Source: Burkholderiaceae bacterium
GTDB taxonomy: Bacteria > Pseudomonadota > Gammaproteobacteria > Burkholderiales > Burkholderiaceae_C
Assembly: GCA_017999135.1 (NCBI GenBank)
Contig: JAGOBT010000122.1
Span: 1 to 8,104, forward strand
Direction of reading: 5' to 3'
Length of the DNA: 8,104 nucleotides
The notes under the pieces were generated by a model, which had not been told where the DNA came from, made no database searches, and was given only the letters and a program-made list of their open reading frames with translations. This document shows, in pieces, positions 1 through 6,747 of the stretch. Numbering within the stretch: position 1 is the stretch's first letter; each line of letters begins with the position of its first letter. A program made the position numbers and the translations under genes.

Positions 1-82
1 CGAGCCGGACAGGCGAGGCGCCCGCCTCGATGCCAGACAGGCGCTGGGCTGGTGTCGGAAAGTTTGCAAAGGGCCTTTTGAT

Positions 83-111
83 CCAATCTTTTGGCCCCAA
101 CAACAGATTGG
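83..111. repeat. 7-bp inverted repeat in the ravA upstream region
   Basis: CCAATCT (83-89) and AGATTGG (105-111) are perfect reverse complements separated by 15 bases. The repeat falls in the AT-richer part of the ravA upstream region and overlaps the weak -10 candidate. It could be an operator for an unknown regulator or could be chance. No regulator family is identifiable from it. Confidence 0.3.
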
Positions 112-117
112 CCGGCT

Positions 118-135
118 GCCGGGCCGGAACCCGGC
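118..135 (+). other. GC hairpin in the ravA leader
   Basis: GCCGGG (118-123) and CCCGGC (130-135) form a perfect 6-bp stem with the 6-base loop CCGGAA. No T-run follows, so it is not a standard intrinsic terminator. It could be an mRNA leader structure or the remnant of an upstream gene's terminator. GC-rich DNA makes such stems common by chance. Confidence 0.25.
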
Positions 136-238
136 GGGCTGCACCGAATCGGCGAAGCAAACCGCAAAGCGCACCGACAAGGAACGGACCGCTTCGAGCC
201 CCAACCCGCCCTACCGCGGCAGTTGCCACAATCGCTCC

Positions 239-1657
239 ATGCCCGGCATGCCCCACCCCCTGGACACCCTGCGCCCCCGGCTGCAGGCCCACCTGCAAGC
301 CCTGGAGCACGGCCTGCTTGAACGCGAGACAGCAACGCGCCTGCTGCTGCTGGCAGCGCTGGCCGGCGAGCATGTGCTGCTGATCGGCCCGCCCGGCACC
401 GCCAAGAGCGCGCTGGCACGGCGGCTGCACCGGGCCTTCGGCGGGGCGCGCTACTTCGAGCGGCTGCTGACCCGTTTCTCCACGCCCGAGGAACTGTTCG
501 GCCCGCTGTCGCTGAAGGCGCTGGAAGACGACCGCTACGAGCGGCTCATCGACGGCTACCTGCCCACCGCCGGCATCGCCTTCCTCGACGAGGTGTTCAA
601 GGCCAACTCGGCCATCTTGAACGCCCTGCTGACGCTGTTGAACGAGCGTGAATTCGACAACGGCGCCGGCCGCCTGCCCACGCCGCTGATCAGCCTGGTG
701 GGCGCCAGCAACGAACGCCCGGGCGATGAATCGCTGCAGGCCTTCCACGACCGCTTCCTGCTGCGCGTGCCGGTGGCGCCGGTGGGCGATGCGGCCTTCG
801 CGGCGCTGCTGCAGCTCGATGACGCCACGGCCGCTGAACTGCCCGCGCCGATCACGCCCGACGAGCGCGCCGCCGTGCGCGCTGGCCAGGCCGCCGTCAC
901 GCTGGGCGACGAAGCCCTGACCGCACTGACCGCCCTGCGCGCCGAGGTGGCCCGCCTGGGCCTGGCGGTGTCCGACCGCCGCTGGCGCCAGCTGGTGGCG
1001 CTGATGCGCTGCGCCGCCGCCACCGAGGGCCGCGCCACGCTCGATGCGCTGGACCTGTGGCTGGTGCCCTGCGTGGTGGGCGACAGCGACGACAGCCTGG
1101 CTGCGCTGGCCGGCTGGGTCAGCCACAGCCTGCTGCAGGCCGAGGCCCAGCCGCTGCCCTGGCTGGACCATGCCGTCACCGCCTTCGAGAAACAGCTGGA
1201 GATCGAGCAGCGCCTGCCTGCCCAGGAGGGCGGCAGCGCGGACGACGACGCCGGCAAGCTGGCCCTGGCCCGCAGCCTGGGCGCGCAGGACGGTGGCGAG
1301 GCCGACGGTGGGATGCAGCGCATCGTCTCGGCCACGCTGGAAGCACGCCAGCGCCGCCACTTCAGCCCCGTGCACGTGGCCGCCCGCCTGGCCCAGGTGG
1401 ACGCGGTGGCCGCCCGTGCCGACGCGGCCCGCGCCACCGTGCAAGCCGCCCATGACGCCCTGGCCGCGCAGGTGGCCGGGCGCCTCTGGCTGCCGCCCGG
1501 CCTGGCCACCGGCTGGCTGGGTGCGCACGTGCAGACGCTGGCCACGCTGGCAGGCTTTGGCGCCCGGCTGGCCGCCACCCGCAGCGGCTTCGCCAGCCAT
1601 CCGGTGGACGAGCGCCTGCCGGCCCAGGTGCCGCCGCCGGTCGCGCTGGCGGCCTGA
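239..1657 (+). CDS. ravA: RavA-type MoxR AAA+ ATPase
   Basis: This is the ATPase of the RavA-ViaA pair, a cytoplasmic hexameric MoxR AAA+ protein thought to act as a chaperone on respiratory and Fe-S enzymes (established for E. coli). Of 472 residues, the first ~310 are the AAA+ module: Walker A GPPGTAKS at 50-57, MoxR-typical ELFGP at 85-89, Walker B IAFLDE at 113-118, sensor 1 around N158, a probable arginine finger at R172 (FHDRFLLR), and a sensor 2-like SDRRWR at 245-250. The C-terminal part (about 387-450, LWLPPGLATGWLG) resembles the helical tail of E. coli RavA. The residues between are short and Gly/Asp-rich, so the LARA beta-barrel of E. coli RavA seems to be missing. An in-frame ATG at 248 fits the family N-terminus (MPHPLDTL, compare MAHPHLLAE in E. 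coli) and may be the true start. Neither start has a Shine-Dalgarno sequence. viaA follows 5 bp downstream. Confidence 0.9.
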   Translation: MPGMPHPLDTLRPRLQAHLQALEHGLLERETATRLLLLAALAGEHVLLIGPPGTAKSALARRLHRAFGGARYFERLLTRFSTPEELFGPLSLKALEDDRYERLIDGYLPTAGIAFLDEVFKANSAILNALLTLLNEREFDNGAGRLPTPLISLVGASNERPGDESLQAFHDRFLLRVPVAPVGDAAFAALLQLDDATAAELPAPITPDERAAVRAGQAAVTLGDEALTALTALRAEVARLGLAVSDRRWRQLVALMRCAAATEGRATLDALDLWLVPCVVGDSDDSLAALAGWVSHSLLQAEAQPLPWLDHAVTAFEKQLEIEQRLPAQEGGSADDDAGKLALARSLGAQDGGEADGGMQRIVSATLEARQRRHFSPVHVAARLAQVDAVAARADAARATVQAAHDALAAQVAGRLWLPPGLATGWLGAHVQTLATLAGFGARLAATRSGFASHPVDERLPAQVPPPVALAA

Positions 1658-1662
1658 GCACC

Positions 1663-3207
1663 ATGGCCGCCGCGTCGCCGCTGGACCAGCCCTACGACCG
1701 GCTGGCGCTGCTGCCGCGCACGCTGTGGCTGCCGGCCCTGGTGTGCAGCGCCGGCCCGGCCGACAACCCGCAGGACAACCCGCCAGCCGACACCACCGCC
1801 CAGCGCCTGGCGGATCTGCAGCGCTGGCGCCTGGCCCTGGCCGATGGCACCTTGCCGCCGCCCGACGCCGACTTCGGCTGCCCCGACGCCACCGCCGCAC
1901 TGCGCGACGCCGCCGGCCAGCTGGGCCTGGCCGCCACCTGCTTCGGCGCCGAGATGATGGCCGAGCAGCTGCTGCGCACCCTGCTGTGGCACCTGGACCG
2001 CCTGGCCGACCTGCAGCCGGCGCTGACGCGCGCCGACGCCATCGCCCAGATCACCACTGAGTTCAGCGCCGAATGGACGCTGATCCAGGGCGACTGGGAC
2101 GCGGTGCTGGCCCTGCTGCAGGGCCTGGGCGACCTGACCAGCCTGCGCTGGGACCAGGTGCGCGGCCAGCTGGCCCGGCGTGAATGGGCCGAGGCCCAGC
2201 GCATCAGCGACGCACTGAAGCAGTTGCCCGAGCTGGCCGCGCTGATCCGCCGCCTGGGCCGGGCCGAGCGCGCCGCCCGGCCGCAGGCCCTGCCGCCGCG
2301 CGTGGCCGACGTGCCGCAGGCGCCGCCGCAGGGCCTGAAGCCGGTGCAGACCGAGCTGCCCGGCCTGCCCGGCGCGCTGCGCGGCATCCGCTTCTCCGAC
2401 CGGCTGGACGGCATGCTGGGCAGCGAGGCGGCATTGCTGCGCCACCCGGTGGGCCGCAAGCTGTGGCGCGCACGCCGCGCCGAGGCGCGCCTGCTCACCT
2501 ACGACAGCAGCGCGGTGCTGACGGACTGGCGGCCCGACCCGCTGGCGCCACCGCGCCAGGCACTGGCCCCGCCGCAGCCCGAGGCACTGGAGCGCGGGCC
2601 GATCATCGTGTGCCTGGACACATCCGGCTCGATGCGCGGCGCGCCCGAGACCATCGCCAAGGCGGTGGTGCTGCAGGCGGTGCGCACCGCCCATGCCGAG
2701 CAGCGCGGCTGCCTGCTGATCAGCTTCGGCGGGCCCGACGAACTCGTCGAGCGCGAGCTGGCCGGCGGCCGGGCGCGCCATGGCGAGGCCGGCCACGGCC
2801 TCGCCGGCCTGCTCGACCTGATGGGCCAGGGCTTCGACGGCGGCACCGACCTGCAGGCGCCGATCGAGCGGGCGATCGACCGCGTGCACCAGGCCCGCTG
2901 GGCCAGCGCCGACCTGCTGATCGTCAGCGACGGTGAATTCGGCTGCACCCGGCCGATGCTCGACGCGCTGGACGCCGCGCGTGACCAGCTGGGCCTGCGT
3001 GTGCAGGGCGTGCTGGTGGGCGACCGCGAGACCATGGGCCTGATGGAGGTGGCCGACGACATCTTCTGGGTGCGCGACTGGCGCCGCCACGGCCCGGCCG
3101 CCGGGCGCAGCGCCGGCAGCTTCAGCCCCGTGCACAGCAAGAGCCTGACGGCGCTGTACTTTCCGAACGCGCTGTCGGCGCGGGCGGCGCGGCACAAGCC
3201 GGGGTGA
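1663..3207 (+). CDS. viaA: ViaA-type von Willebrand factor A domain protein
   Basis: This is the partner of RavA. In E. coli, ViaA stimulates RavA ATPase activity and the pair influences respiratory complexes and aminoglycoside sensitivity. The 514-residue protein has a helical N-terminal half containing a family-typical stretch at about 163-204 (WDQVRGQL...LPELAALIRRLGR) that matches the equivalent E. coli region. The C-terminal VWA domain (about 313-477) has a complete MIDAS metal site: DTSGS at 319-323, T395/D396 in GGTDL, and D423 in LIVSDGEF. Compared with E. coli ViaA (about 483 residues), it has an additional tail after DWRRHG (478-514) containing SKSLTALYFPNAL. The start is the ATG 5 bp after the ravA stop, which implies translational coupling. 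No Shine-Dalgarno sequence is visible. The VWA and ViaA assignments are secure; the in vivo clients are not known. Confidence 0.9.
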   Translation: MAAASPLDQPYDRLALLPRTLWLPALVCSAGPADNPQDNPPADTTAQRLADLQRWRLALADGTLPPPDADFGCPDATAALRDAAGQLGLAATCFGAEMMAEQLLRTLLWHLDRLADLQPALTRADAIAQITTEFSAEWTLIQGDWDAVLALLQGLGDLTSLRWDQVRGQLARREWAEAQRISDALKQLPELAALIRRLGRAERAARPQALPPRVADVPQAPPQGLKPVQTELPGLPGALRGIRFSDRLDGMLGSEAALLRHPVGRKLWRARRAEARLLTYDSSAVLTDWRPDPLAPPRQALAPPQPEALERGPIIVCLDTSGSMRGAPETIAKAVVLQAVRTAHAEQRGCLLISFGGPDELVERELAGGRARHGEAGHGLAGLLDLMGQGFDGGTDLQAPIERAIDRVHQARWASADLLIVSDGEFGCTRPMLDALDAARDQLGLRVQGVLVGDRETMGLMEVADDIFWVRDWRRHGPAAGRSAGSFSPVHSKSLTALYFPNALSARAARHKPG

Positions 3208-3257
3208 CAGGGCGGATGCCGATGGCGCCGCGATGGCGGGCATGCGACCGTGTCGGC

Positions 3258-3818
3258 ATGTTCCATCTGCGCACCCTGTCCACCTGCTGCCTGGTCGGCC
3301 TGCTGGCCACCTCCGCATGCGCACAGCCGCTGCAAGGCAGCAAGACGGTGCGTCTGCACGCCCGCGACGGCACGGCCGTGGTGCTGGGCCAGGTGCAGTT
3401 CACTCCGCAAGCCGACGGCCGCAGCGCCTTCCAGCTGAAGCTCGACCACGCGGTGTTCAAGGACTTCTTCCTGTCGATGAAGGAGTTCAAGTGCGTGGAG
3501 GCGCCCACCGAGGTGTTCTGCCATGTGCCCTACCCGTACCCGCAACCCGGCACCGTGGCGCCCAGCGACCTGGCCTGGCTGGAGCACAGCCTGCTGTTCA
3601 TGTTCAAGACGCCGTCGGAGTTCGGCGCCAAGCTGTGGAATGGCGTCTACTACCAGCTGAAGCCCACGGCCACCGGCCTGGAAGGCCTGCCGCAGGCCGT
3701 GGACCTGAACCGCATCAGCGCGCCGCCCGACCAACCTGGCGTGCCGCCCTTCCGCCGCGCGCTGCGCGACGACATCCCCGCCGGCGCCCGCTGGTTCCAG
3801 CGCCTGACCATCGACTGA
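3258..3818 (+). CDS. Small exported protein of unknown function
   Basis: I do not recognise the family. From ATG 3258 the product is 186 residues with a typical Sec signal peptide: basic start (MFHLR), hydrophobic core (LVGLLATSA) and a likely signal peptidase I cut after ACA (residue 22, Ala at -3 and -1). C21 is not in a good lipobox because Thr is at -3. The mature part is about 164 residues with only two cysteines (C79 and C88), which could form a periplasmic disulfide, and an aromatic/proline-rich centre (HVPYPYPQPG at 89-98). An upstream GTG at 3204 overlaps the viaA stop (GTGA) and would add 18 residues, including several arginines, ahead of the signal peptide. I prefer 3258 because it puts the signal peptide at the N-terminus. 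No Shine-Dalgarno sequence is visible at either start. It sits between viaA and the aldo/keto reductase, probably in the same operon. Confidence 0.75.
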   Translation: MFHLRTLSTCCLVGLLATSACAQPLQGSKTVRLHARDGTAVVLGQVQFTPQADGRSAFQLKLDHAVFKDFFLSMKEFKCVEAPTEVFCHVPYPYPQPGTVAPSDLAWLEHSLLFMFKTPSEFGAKLWNGVYYQLKPTATGLEGLPQAVDLNRISAPPDQPGVPPFRRALRDDIPAGARWFQRLTID

Positions 3819-3832
3819 CCGCTTCGCCCACC

Positions 3833-4822
3833 ATGCAGCAACGCCCCCTCGGCCGATCCGGCCTGACCACCGCCCCGCTGGCCTTCGGCGGCAATGTCTT
3901 CGGCTGGACGGCCGATGCCGCCACCAGCTTCGCCCTGCTCGATGCCTTCGTCGACAGCGGCTTCAACCTGATCGACACCGCCGATGTCTATTCACGCTGG
4001 GTGCCCGGCCACACCGGCGGTGAGTCGGAAACGCTGATCGGCCAGTGGCTGGCCGCCAACCCGGGCCGGCGCGACCAGGTGCTGATCGCCACCAAGGTGG
4101 GCAAGCCCATGCCCACCATGCCCGGCGCCGCCGAGGGCCGCACCTGCAACCTCAGCCGCGCCTGGATCCGCACGGCCGTGCACGATTCCCTGCGCCGGCT
4201 GCAGACCGACCGCATCGACCTGTACCAGAGCCACGACGACGACGGCGCCACGCCGCTGGACGAGACCCTGGCCACCTTCGCCGAACTGATCGCCGAGGGC
4301 AAGGTGCGGGCCATCGGCGCATCCAACTACAGCGCCCCGCGCCTGGCCGAGGCCCTGGCCACCAGCGCCCGCCTGGGCCTGCCGCGCTACGAGACGCTGC
4401 AACCGCACTACAACCTGATGGACCGCGCGGTGTACGAAGCCGCGCTGGAGCCGCTGTGCCGCGCCGAAGGCCTGGGCGTGGTCAACTTCTACGGCCTGGC
4501 CAAGGGCTTTCTCAGCGGCAAGTACCGCAGCGCGGCCGACCTGACCAAGAGCCCGCGTGGCGGCGGCGTCAAGGGCTACCTGGGCGAGCGGGGTGACCGG
4601 GTGCTGGCCGCGCTGGACGCGCTGGCCCAGGCCCATGGCAGCACGCCAGCGCAGGTGGCGCTGGCCTGGCAGATCGCCCGGCCGGGGCTGACCGCGCCCA
4701 TCGTCAGCGCCACCAGCACCGCCCAGTGGGCCGAGCTGGCCGGCGCCGCCCGGCTGGCCCTGTCGGCCGCCGACATCGCCACCCTGAACGCCGCCAGCAC
4801 CGAAGCCGGCGCCACGGCGTGA
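3833..4822 (+). CDS. Aldo/keto reductase
   Basis: A 329-residue cytoplasmic NADPH-dependent oxidoreductase of the aldo/keto reductase superfamily (TIM barrel), reducing aldehydes or ketones to alcohols. The catalytic tetrad is complete: D48 and Y53 in IDTADVYS, K88 in ATKVG, and H134 in YQSHDDD. Other family signatures are the N-terminal RPLGRSGL, GKVRAIGASNYS at 156-167, the strand with QPHYNLMDR at 190-198, and the cofactor-side SGKY at 228-231. The frame stays open upstream to 3233, but that part overlaps the exported-protein gene and lacks family sequence. ATG 3833, 14 bp after the preceding stop, gives the canonical N-terminus. No Shine-Dalgarno sequence is visible. The stop overlaps the next gene's GTG. 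The substrate cannot be read from sequence, and I assign no symbol. Confidence 0.9.
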   Translation: MQQRPLGRSGLTTAPLAFGGNVFGWTADAATSFALLDAFVDSGFNLIDTADVYSRWVPGHTGGESETLIGQWLAANPGRRDQVLIATKVGKPMPTMPGAAEGRTCNLSRAWIRTAVHDSLRRLQTDRIDLYQSHDDDGATPLDETLATFAELIAEGKVRAIGASNYSAPRLAEALATSARLGLPRYETLQPHYNLMDRAVYEAALEPLCRAEGLGVVNFYGLAKGFLSGKYRSAADLTKSPRGGGVKGYLGERGDRVLAALDALAQAHGSTPAQVALAWQIARPGLTAPIVSATSTAQWAELAGAARLALSAADIATLNAASTEAGATA

Positions 4823-5316
4823 GCACCCGGGGGCGGTGGCGCATGGCGGGCCTGGTGGTGTCGGGGCTGGTGGTGGTGGCCCTGGGTGCCGGCCAGGCCG
4901 GGCTGCTGGCGGGCAACCCGCCCACCGACCTGGGCGTGACGGTGGGGCGGCTGAAGGCGCCATCGATGACCGACAACAGCGTGTCCAGCCAGGCCGGCCT
5001 GTGGAACGGCCACCCGATGCAGCGCAGCGCGATGATCGCGCCGCTGCCGCTGCGCGGCACGCCGGCCGAGGCCATCACCCGCCTGCGCGGCGTGGTCGAG
5101 GCCATGCCCGGCGCCAACGTGGTGACACAGCGCGACGACTACCTCTACGTGCGCTTCAGCACCCGCTGGATGGGCTACGTCGACGATGCCGAGTTCTGGG
5201 CCGACCCGGCCAACAAGGCCATCCAGGTGCGATCGGCCTCGCGGCTGGGCGCCAGCGACCTGGGGCTGAACCGGGCGCGCATCGAGCGCATCCGCACGGC
5301 ACTCGGCCCGGGCTGA
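4819..5316 (+). CDS. DUF1499 family protein, membrane-anchored or exported
   Basis: A 165-residue protein with one hydrophobic segment near the N-terminus (about 10-31, AGLVVSGLVVVALGAGQAGLL), then a soluble domain. The C-terminal stretch at 136-159 (QVRSASRLGASDLGLNRARIERIR) is the signature of the DUF1499 family (Pfam PF07386), and the earlier DDYLYVRFSTRWMGYVDDAEFW fits it too. The molecular function of the family is unknown. The GTG start overlaps the aldo/keto reductase stop as GTGA, a typical arrangement for translational coupling. ATG 4843 is an alternative that would shorten the protein by 8 residues. The frame is open further upstream inside the reductase gene but carries no family sequence there. 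The soluble domain is probably periplasmic if the hydrophobic segment acts as a signal-anchor. Confidence 0.85.
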   Translation: MSTRGRWRMAGLVVSGLVVVALGAGQAGLLAGNPPTDLGVTVGRLKAPSMTDNSVSSQAGLWNGHPMQRSAMIAPLPLRGTPAEAITRLRGVVEAMPGANVVTQRDDYLYVRFSTRWMGYVDDAEFWADPANKAIQVRSASRLGASDLGLNRARIERIRTALGPG

Positions 5317-5329
5317 CCGGACCCGGCCC

Positions 5330-5359
5330 GCAGCTGCCTCAGGCGGGCTTGGCAGCTGC
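5330..5359. terminator. Candidate bidirectional terminator hairpin
   Basis: GCAGCTGCC (5330-5338) and GGCAGCTGC (5351-5359) are a perfect 9-bp inverted repeat with a 12-base loop. It lies where the rightward DUF1499 gene and the leftward CMD-family gene converge, and it covers the last codons and stop of the latter. The position suits a terminator serving both directions, but no T-run follows on either strand. Rho-dependent termination or chance is possible. Confidence 0.35.
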
Positions 5360-5707
5360 CGCGGCCAAGGCCTCGTCGAACGCCGCCACCGCATTGGCGG
5401 CATACATCAGCGACGGGCCGCCGCCCATGTAGGTGGTGACGCCCAGGGCTTCGTCCAGCTCTTGCCGGGTGGCGCCCAGCTTCACCAGCGCCTGGGTGTG
5501 GAAGCCGATGCAGGCGTCGCAACGGGCGGCCACGCCCAGGGCCAGCGCGATCAGCTCCTTGGTCTTGGTGTCCAGCACGCCCGGGGCGGTGGCGGCACGG
5601 CCCAGCTCGCCAAATGCCTTCATCACGCCGGGCGTGCTGGTGCGCAGGCTGGCCATGTTCTGCGACACGGTGCGGGTGAGGTCTCGGTAGCTGTCGGTGG
5701 CGGACAT
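5339..5707 (-). CDS. AhpD-like carboxymuconolactone decarboxylase-family protein
   Basis: A 122-residue single-domain protein of the carboxymuconolactone decarboxylase/AhpD superfamily. The redox motif is complete: E51, then C63-x2-C66-x3-H70 (ARCDACIGFHTQAL). This matches the Glu/Cys/Cys/His spacing of AhpD, where the residues form the peroxidase-reductase active site and proton relay. A thiol-based alkylhydroperoxidase or disulfide-reductase role is therefore more likely than decarboxylation. The C-terminus ends in an Ala-rich helix. The start at 5707 is supported by AGGAGA 5 bases upstream. The frame extends 30 codons further upstream into the end of the regulator gene, without family sequence or a better ribosome site. 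It lies 70 bp downstream of the LysR gene on the same strand and may be co-transcribed with it. Confidence 0.88.
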   Translation of the reverse strand: MSATDSYRDLTRTVSQNMASLRTSTPGVMKAFGELGRAATAPGVLDTKTKELIALALGVAARCDACIGFHTQALVKLGATRQELDEALGVTTYMGGGPSLMYAANAVAAFDEALAAAAAKPA

Positions 5708-5777
5708 CGGGTCTCCTGGTCGGTGGTTGGTCAAACCTGGATTGGACATGCGTTCGACCACTGCGGCTTGTCCGCGG

Positions 5778-6698
5778 TCAAGCTGACGCGTCGTCACCCC
5801 AGGCCCGCAGGCCGGCCGCCAGGTGGTCGAACACCACTTTCAGCCGGCGGCTGGCGCGCAGTTCGCGGTGCGCCGTCAGCCACACCGGCAGCACCGGCAG
5901 CTGCAGCTCGGGCAGCACCGGCACCAGCTCGGGCAGGCGCCGGGCCAGCGGCACCATCACCACGCCGATGCCCACACCGGCACGCACCATCGCCAGGTTG
6001 ACTGGCTGGCTGTCGCAGCGCAGGGCGAAGAAGCGCCGGTCCACTGCATGGCCGGCGGCGCGGAAGCCGTCCAGCATCTGCGTCGACTGGTCGAAGCCCA
6101 CCCAGCGGTGCTGCGCCAGCGTGGCCAGCGTGGGCAGGCCGTGGGCATCGACCAGCCGGCGGTGGGCGTAGAAGCCCAGCGGCCAGTCGGCGATGTGGCG
6201 GGTGATCAGCGTGCCCTGGGTGGGCCGCAGCATGCGCACCGCGATGTCGGCCTCGCGCTCCAGCAGGTTGCTCAGCGCATCGCCAGGCACCAGCTCGATC
6301 TGGATCTGCGGGTGCCGCTGCGCCAGGTCGGCCAGCAGGGCCGGCAGCACCTGGGCGCTGACCACCTCGCTGGCCGTCAGCCGCACCGTGCCGGCCAGGT
6401 CGTCGGCCGCCGTGCCCACGGCATCGGCCGCCAGCGCGCAGGCCTGGGCGGCAGCCAGCATGCGCTGCGCCGGGTCGGCCAGCGCCAGCGCGGCCGGCGT
6501 GGGCTGCAGCCGGCGGGCGCCGCGCTGAAACAGCGGCGTGCCCAGTTGCGCCTCCAGCGTGGCGATCTGCCGGCTCAGCGTGGGCTGGCTGGTGCCCAGC
6601 CGGGCGGCGGCCTGGGTGAACGAGCCCTGGTCGAGCACCGCGCCCAGGGCGCGCAGCAGGTTCCAGTCGAGCGTGGCGGGGTCGAAGGCACCGGGCAT
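5778..6698 (-). CDS. LysR-family transcriptional regulator
   Basis: A 306-residue LysR-type regulator of the usual family length. The N-terminal winged helix-turn-helix spans about 11-68, with the signature SFTQAAARLGTSQPTLSRQIATLEAQLG at 26-53 and the wing at LFQRGARRLQPT. The effector-binding domain (about 95-300) shows the expected pattern: GTVRLTASEV, then ADIAVRM and the AGVGIGVVMVPLARR segment. The inducer is not predictable from sequence. It is transcribed divergently from the SDR gene across a 96-bp gap, the classic LysR layout, and upstream of the AhpD-like gene on its own strand. One or both are likely targets, and the regulator probably controls itself. The ATG at 6698 gives a standard N-terminus; no good Shine-Dalgarno sequence precedes it. 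Confidence 0.92.
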   Translation of the reverse strand: MPGAFDPATLDWNLLRALGAVLDQGSFTQAAARLGTSQPTLSRQIATLEAQLGTPLFQRGARRLQPTPAALALADPAQRMLAAAQACALAADAVGTAADDLAGTVRLTASEVVSAQVLPALLADLAQRHPQIQIELVPGDALSNLLEREADIAVRMLRPTQGTLITRHIADWPLGFYAHRRLVDAHGLPTLATLAQHRWVGFDQSTQMLDGFRAAGHAVDRRFFALRCDSQPVNLAMVRAGVGIGVVMVPLARRLPELVPVLPELQLPVLPVWLTAHRELRASRRLKVVFDHLAAGLRAWGDDASA

Positions 6699-6703
6699 GC
6701 ATT

Positions 6704-6715
6704 CATTCTTGAATG
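6704..6715. promoter_or_regulatory. Inverted repeat, candidate operator (regulator-proximal)
   Basis: CATTC (6704-6708) and GAATG (6711-6715) are perfect inverted arms separated by TT. The site starts 6 bases upstream of the LysR start codon, so occupation would block expression of the regulator (autorepression). A second ATTC at 6701-6704 can also pair with GAAT at 6711-6714. Confidence 0.35.
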
Positions 6716-6729
6716 TCGTCTATACAGCC

Positions 6730-6747
6730 ATCCATCTTCACATGGAT
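6730..6747. promoter_or_regulatory. Inverted repeat, candidate operator (SDR-proximal)
   Basis: ATCCAT (6730-6735) and ATGGAT (6742-6747) are perfect 6-bp inverted arms with spacer CTTCAC. The site lies near the middle of the divergent gap, 47 bp before the SDR start. Its symmetry and length suit a dimeric helix-turn-helix protein. Whether LysR binds it is inference. Confidence 0.38.

Larger units (their letters stand above)
1..238 (+). promoter_or_regulatory. Upstream/leader region of the ravA-viaA block
   Basis: No convincing gene lies in this stretch. Short reading frames here have no ribosome binding site and look like random GC-rich translations. The part from about 61 to 111 is clearly AT-richer (about 45% GC) than the rest of the window, as expected for a promoter. 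A weak sigma70-like pair can be picked out: TTTGCA at 63-68, then 16 bases, then AATCTT at 85-90. The matches are poor (4/6 and 3/6), so the exact promoter is a guess. If transcription starts near 97-100, ravA has a leader of about 140 nt containing the hairpin at 118-135. The upstream gene, if any, ends outside the window. Confidence 0.35.

Noticed and set aside
63..90. Sigma70-like promoter TTTGCA-n16-AATCTT before ravA
   Set aside because: The element matches are only 4/6 and 3/6 with a short spacer. It is mentioned as a weak candidate in the leader entry but not annotated as a promoter.
30..383. A 117-codon + strand frame overlapping the start of ravA
   Set aside because: Its composition is Arg/Pro/Cys-rich with no motif and no ribosome site, and it overlaps conserved ravA coding sequence.
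3277..3323. Lipoprotein signal at C21 of the exported protein
   Set aside because: The residues before the cysteine (A-T-S-A-C) have Thr at -3 where Leu/Val/Ile is expected. An Ala-x-Ala signal peptidase I site fits better.
556..3324. A 922-codon open frame on the minus strand opposite ravA and viaA
   Set aside because: Long antisense frames arise readily in GC-rich genes. The translation is a biased Arg/Ala/Gln/His string without recognisable motifs, and both sense genes are clear homologues of known proteins.
3233..3832. A 200-codon N-terminal extension of the aldo/keto reductase frame
   Set aside because: It overlaps the exported-protein gene in another frame and has no family sequence. 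The reductase N-terminus (RPLGRSGL) begins just after ATG 3833.
4726..4818. An N-terminal extension of the DUF1499 frame inside the aldo/keto reductase gene
   Set aside because: It is Arg-rich, overlaps conserved reductase coding sequence, and would bury the hydrophobic anchor. The GTG overlapping the stop at 4819 is the better start.
5708..5797. A 30-codon extension of the AhpD-like protein into the LysR gene end
   Set aside because: It has no family sequence, and AGGAGA directly before ATG 5707 marks the start.
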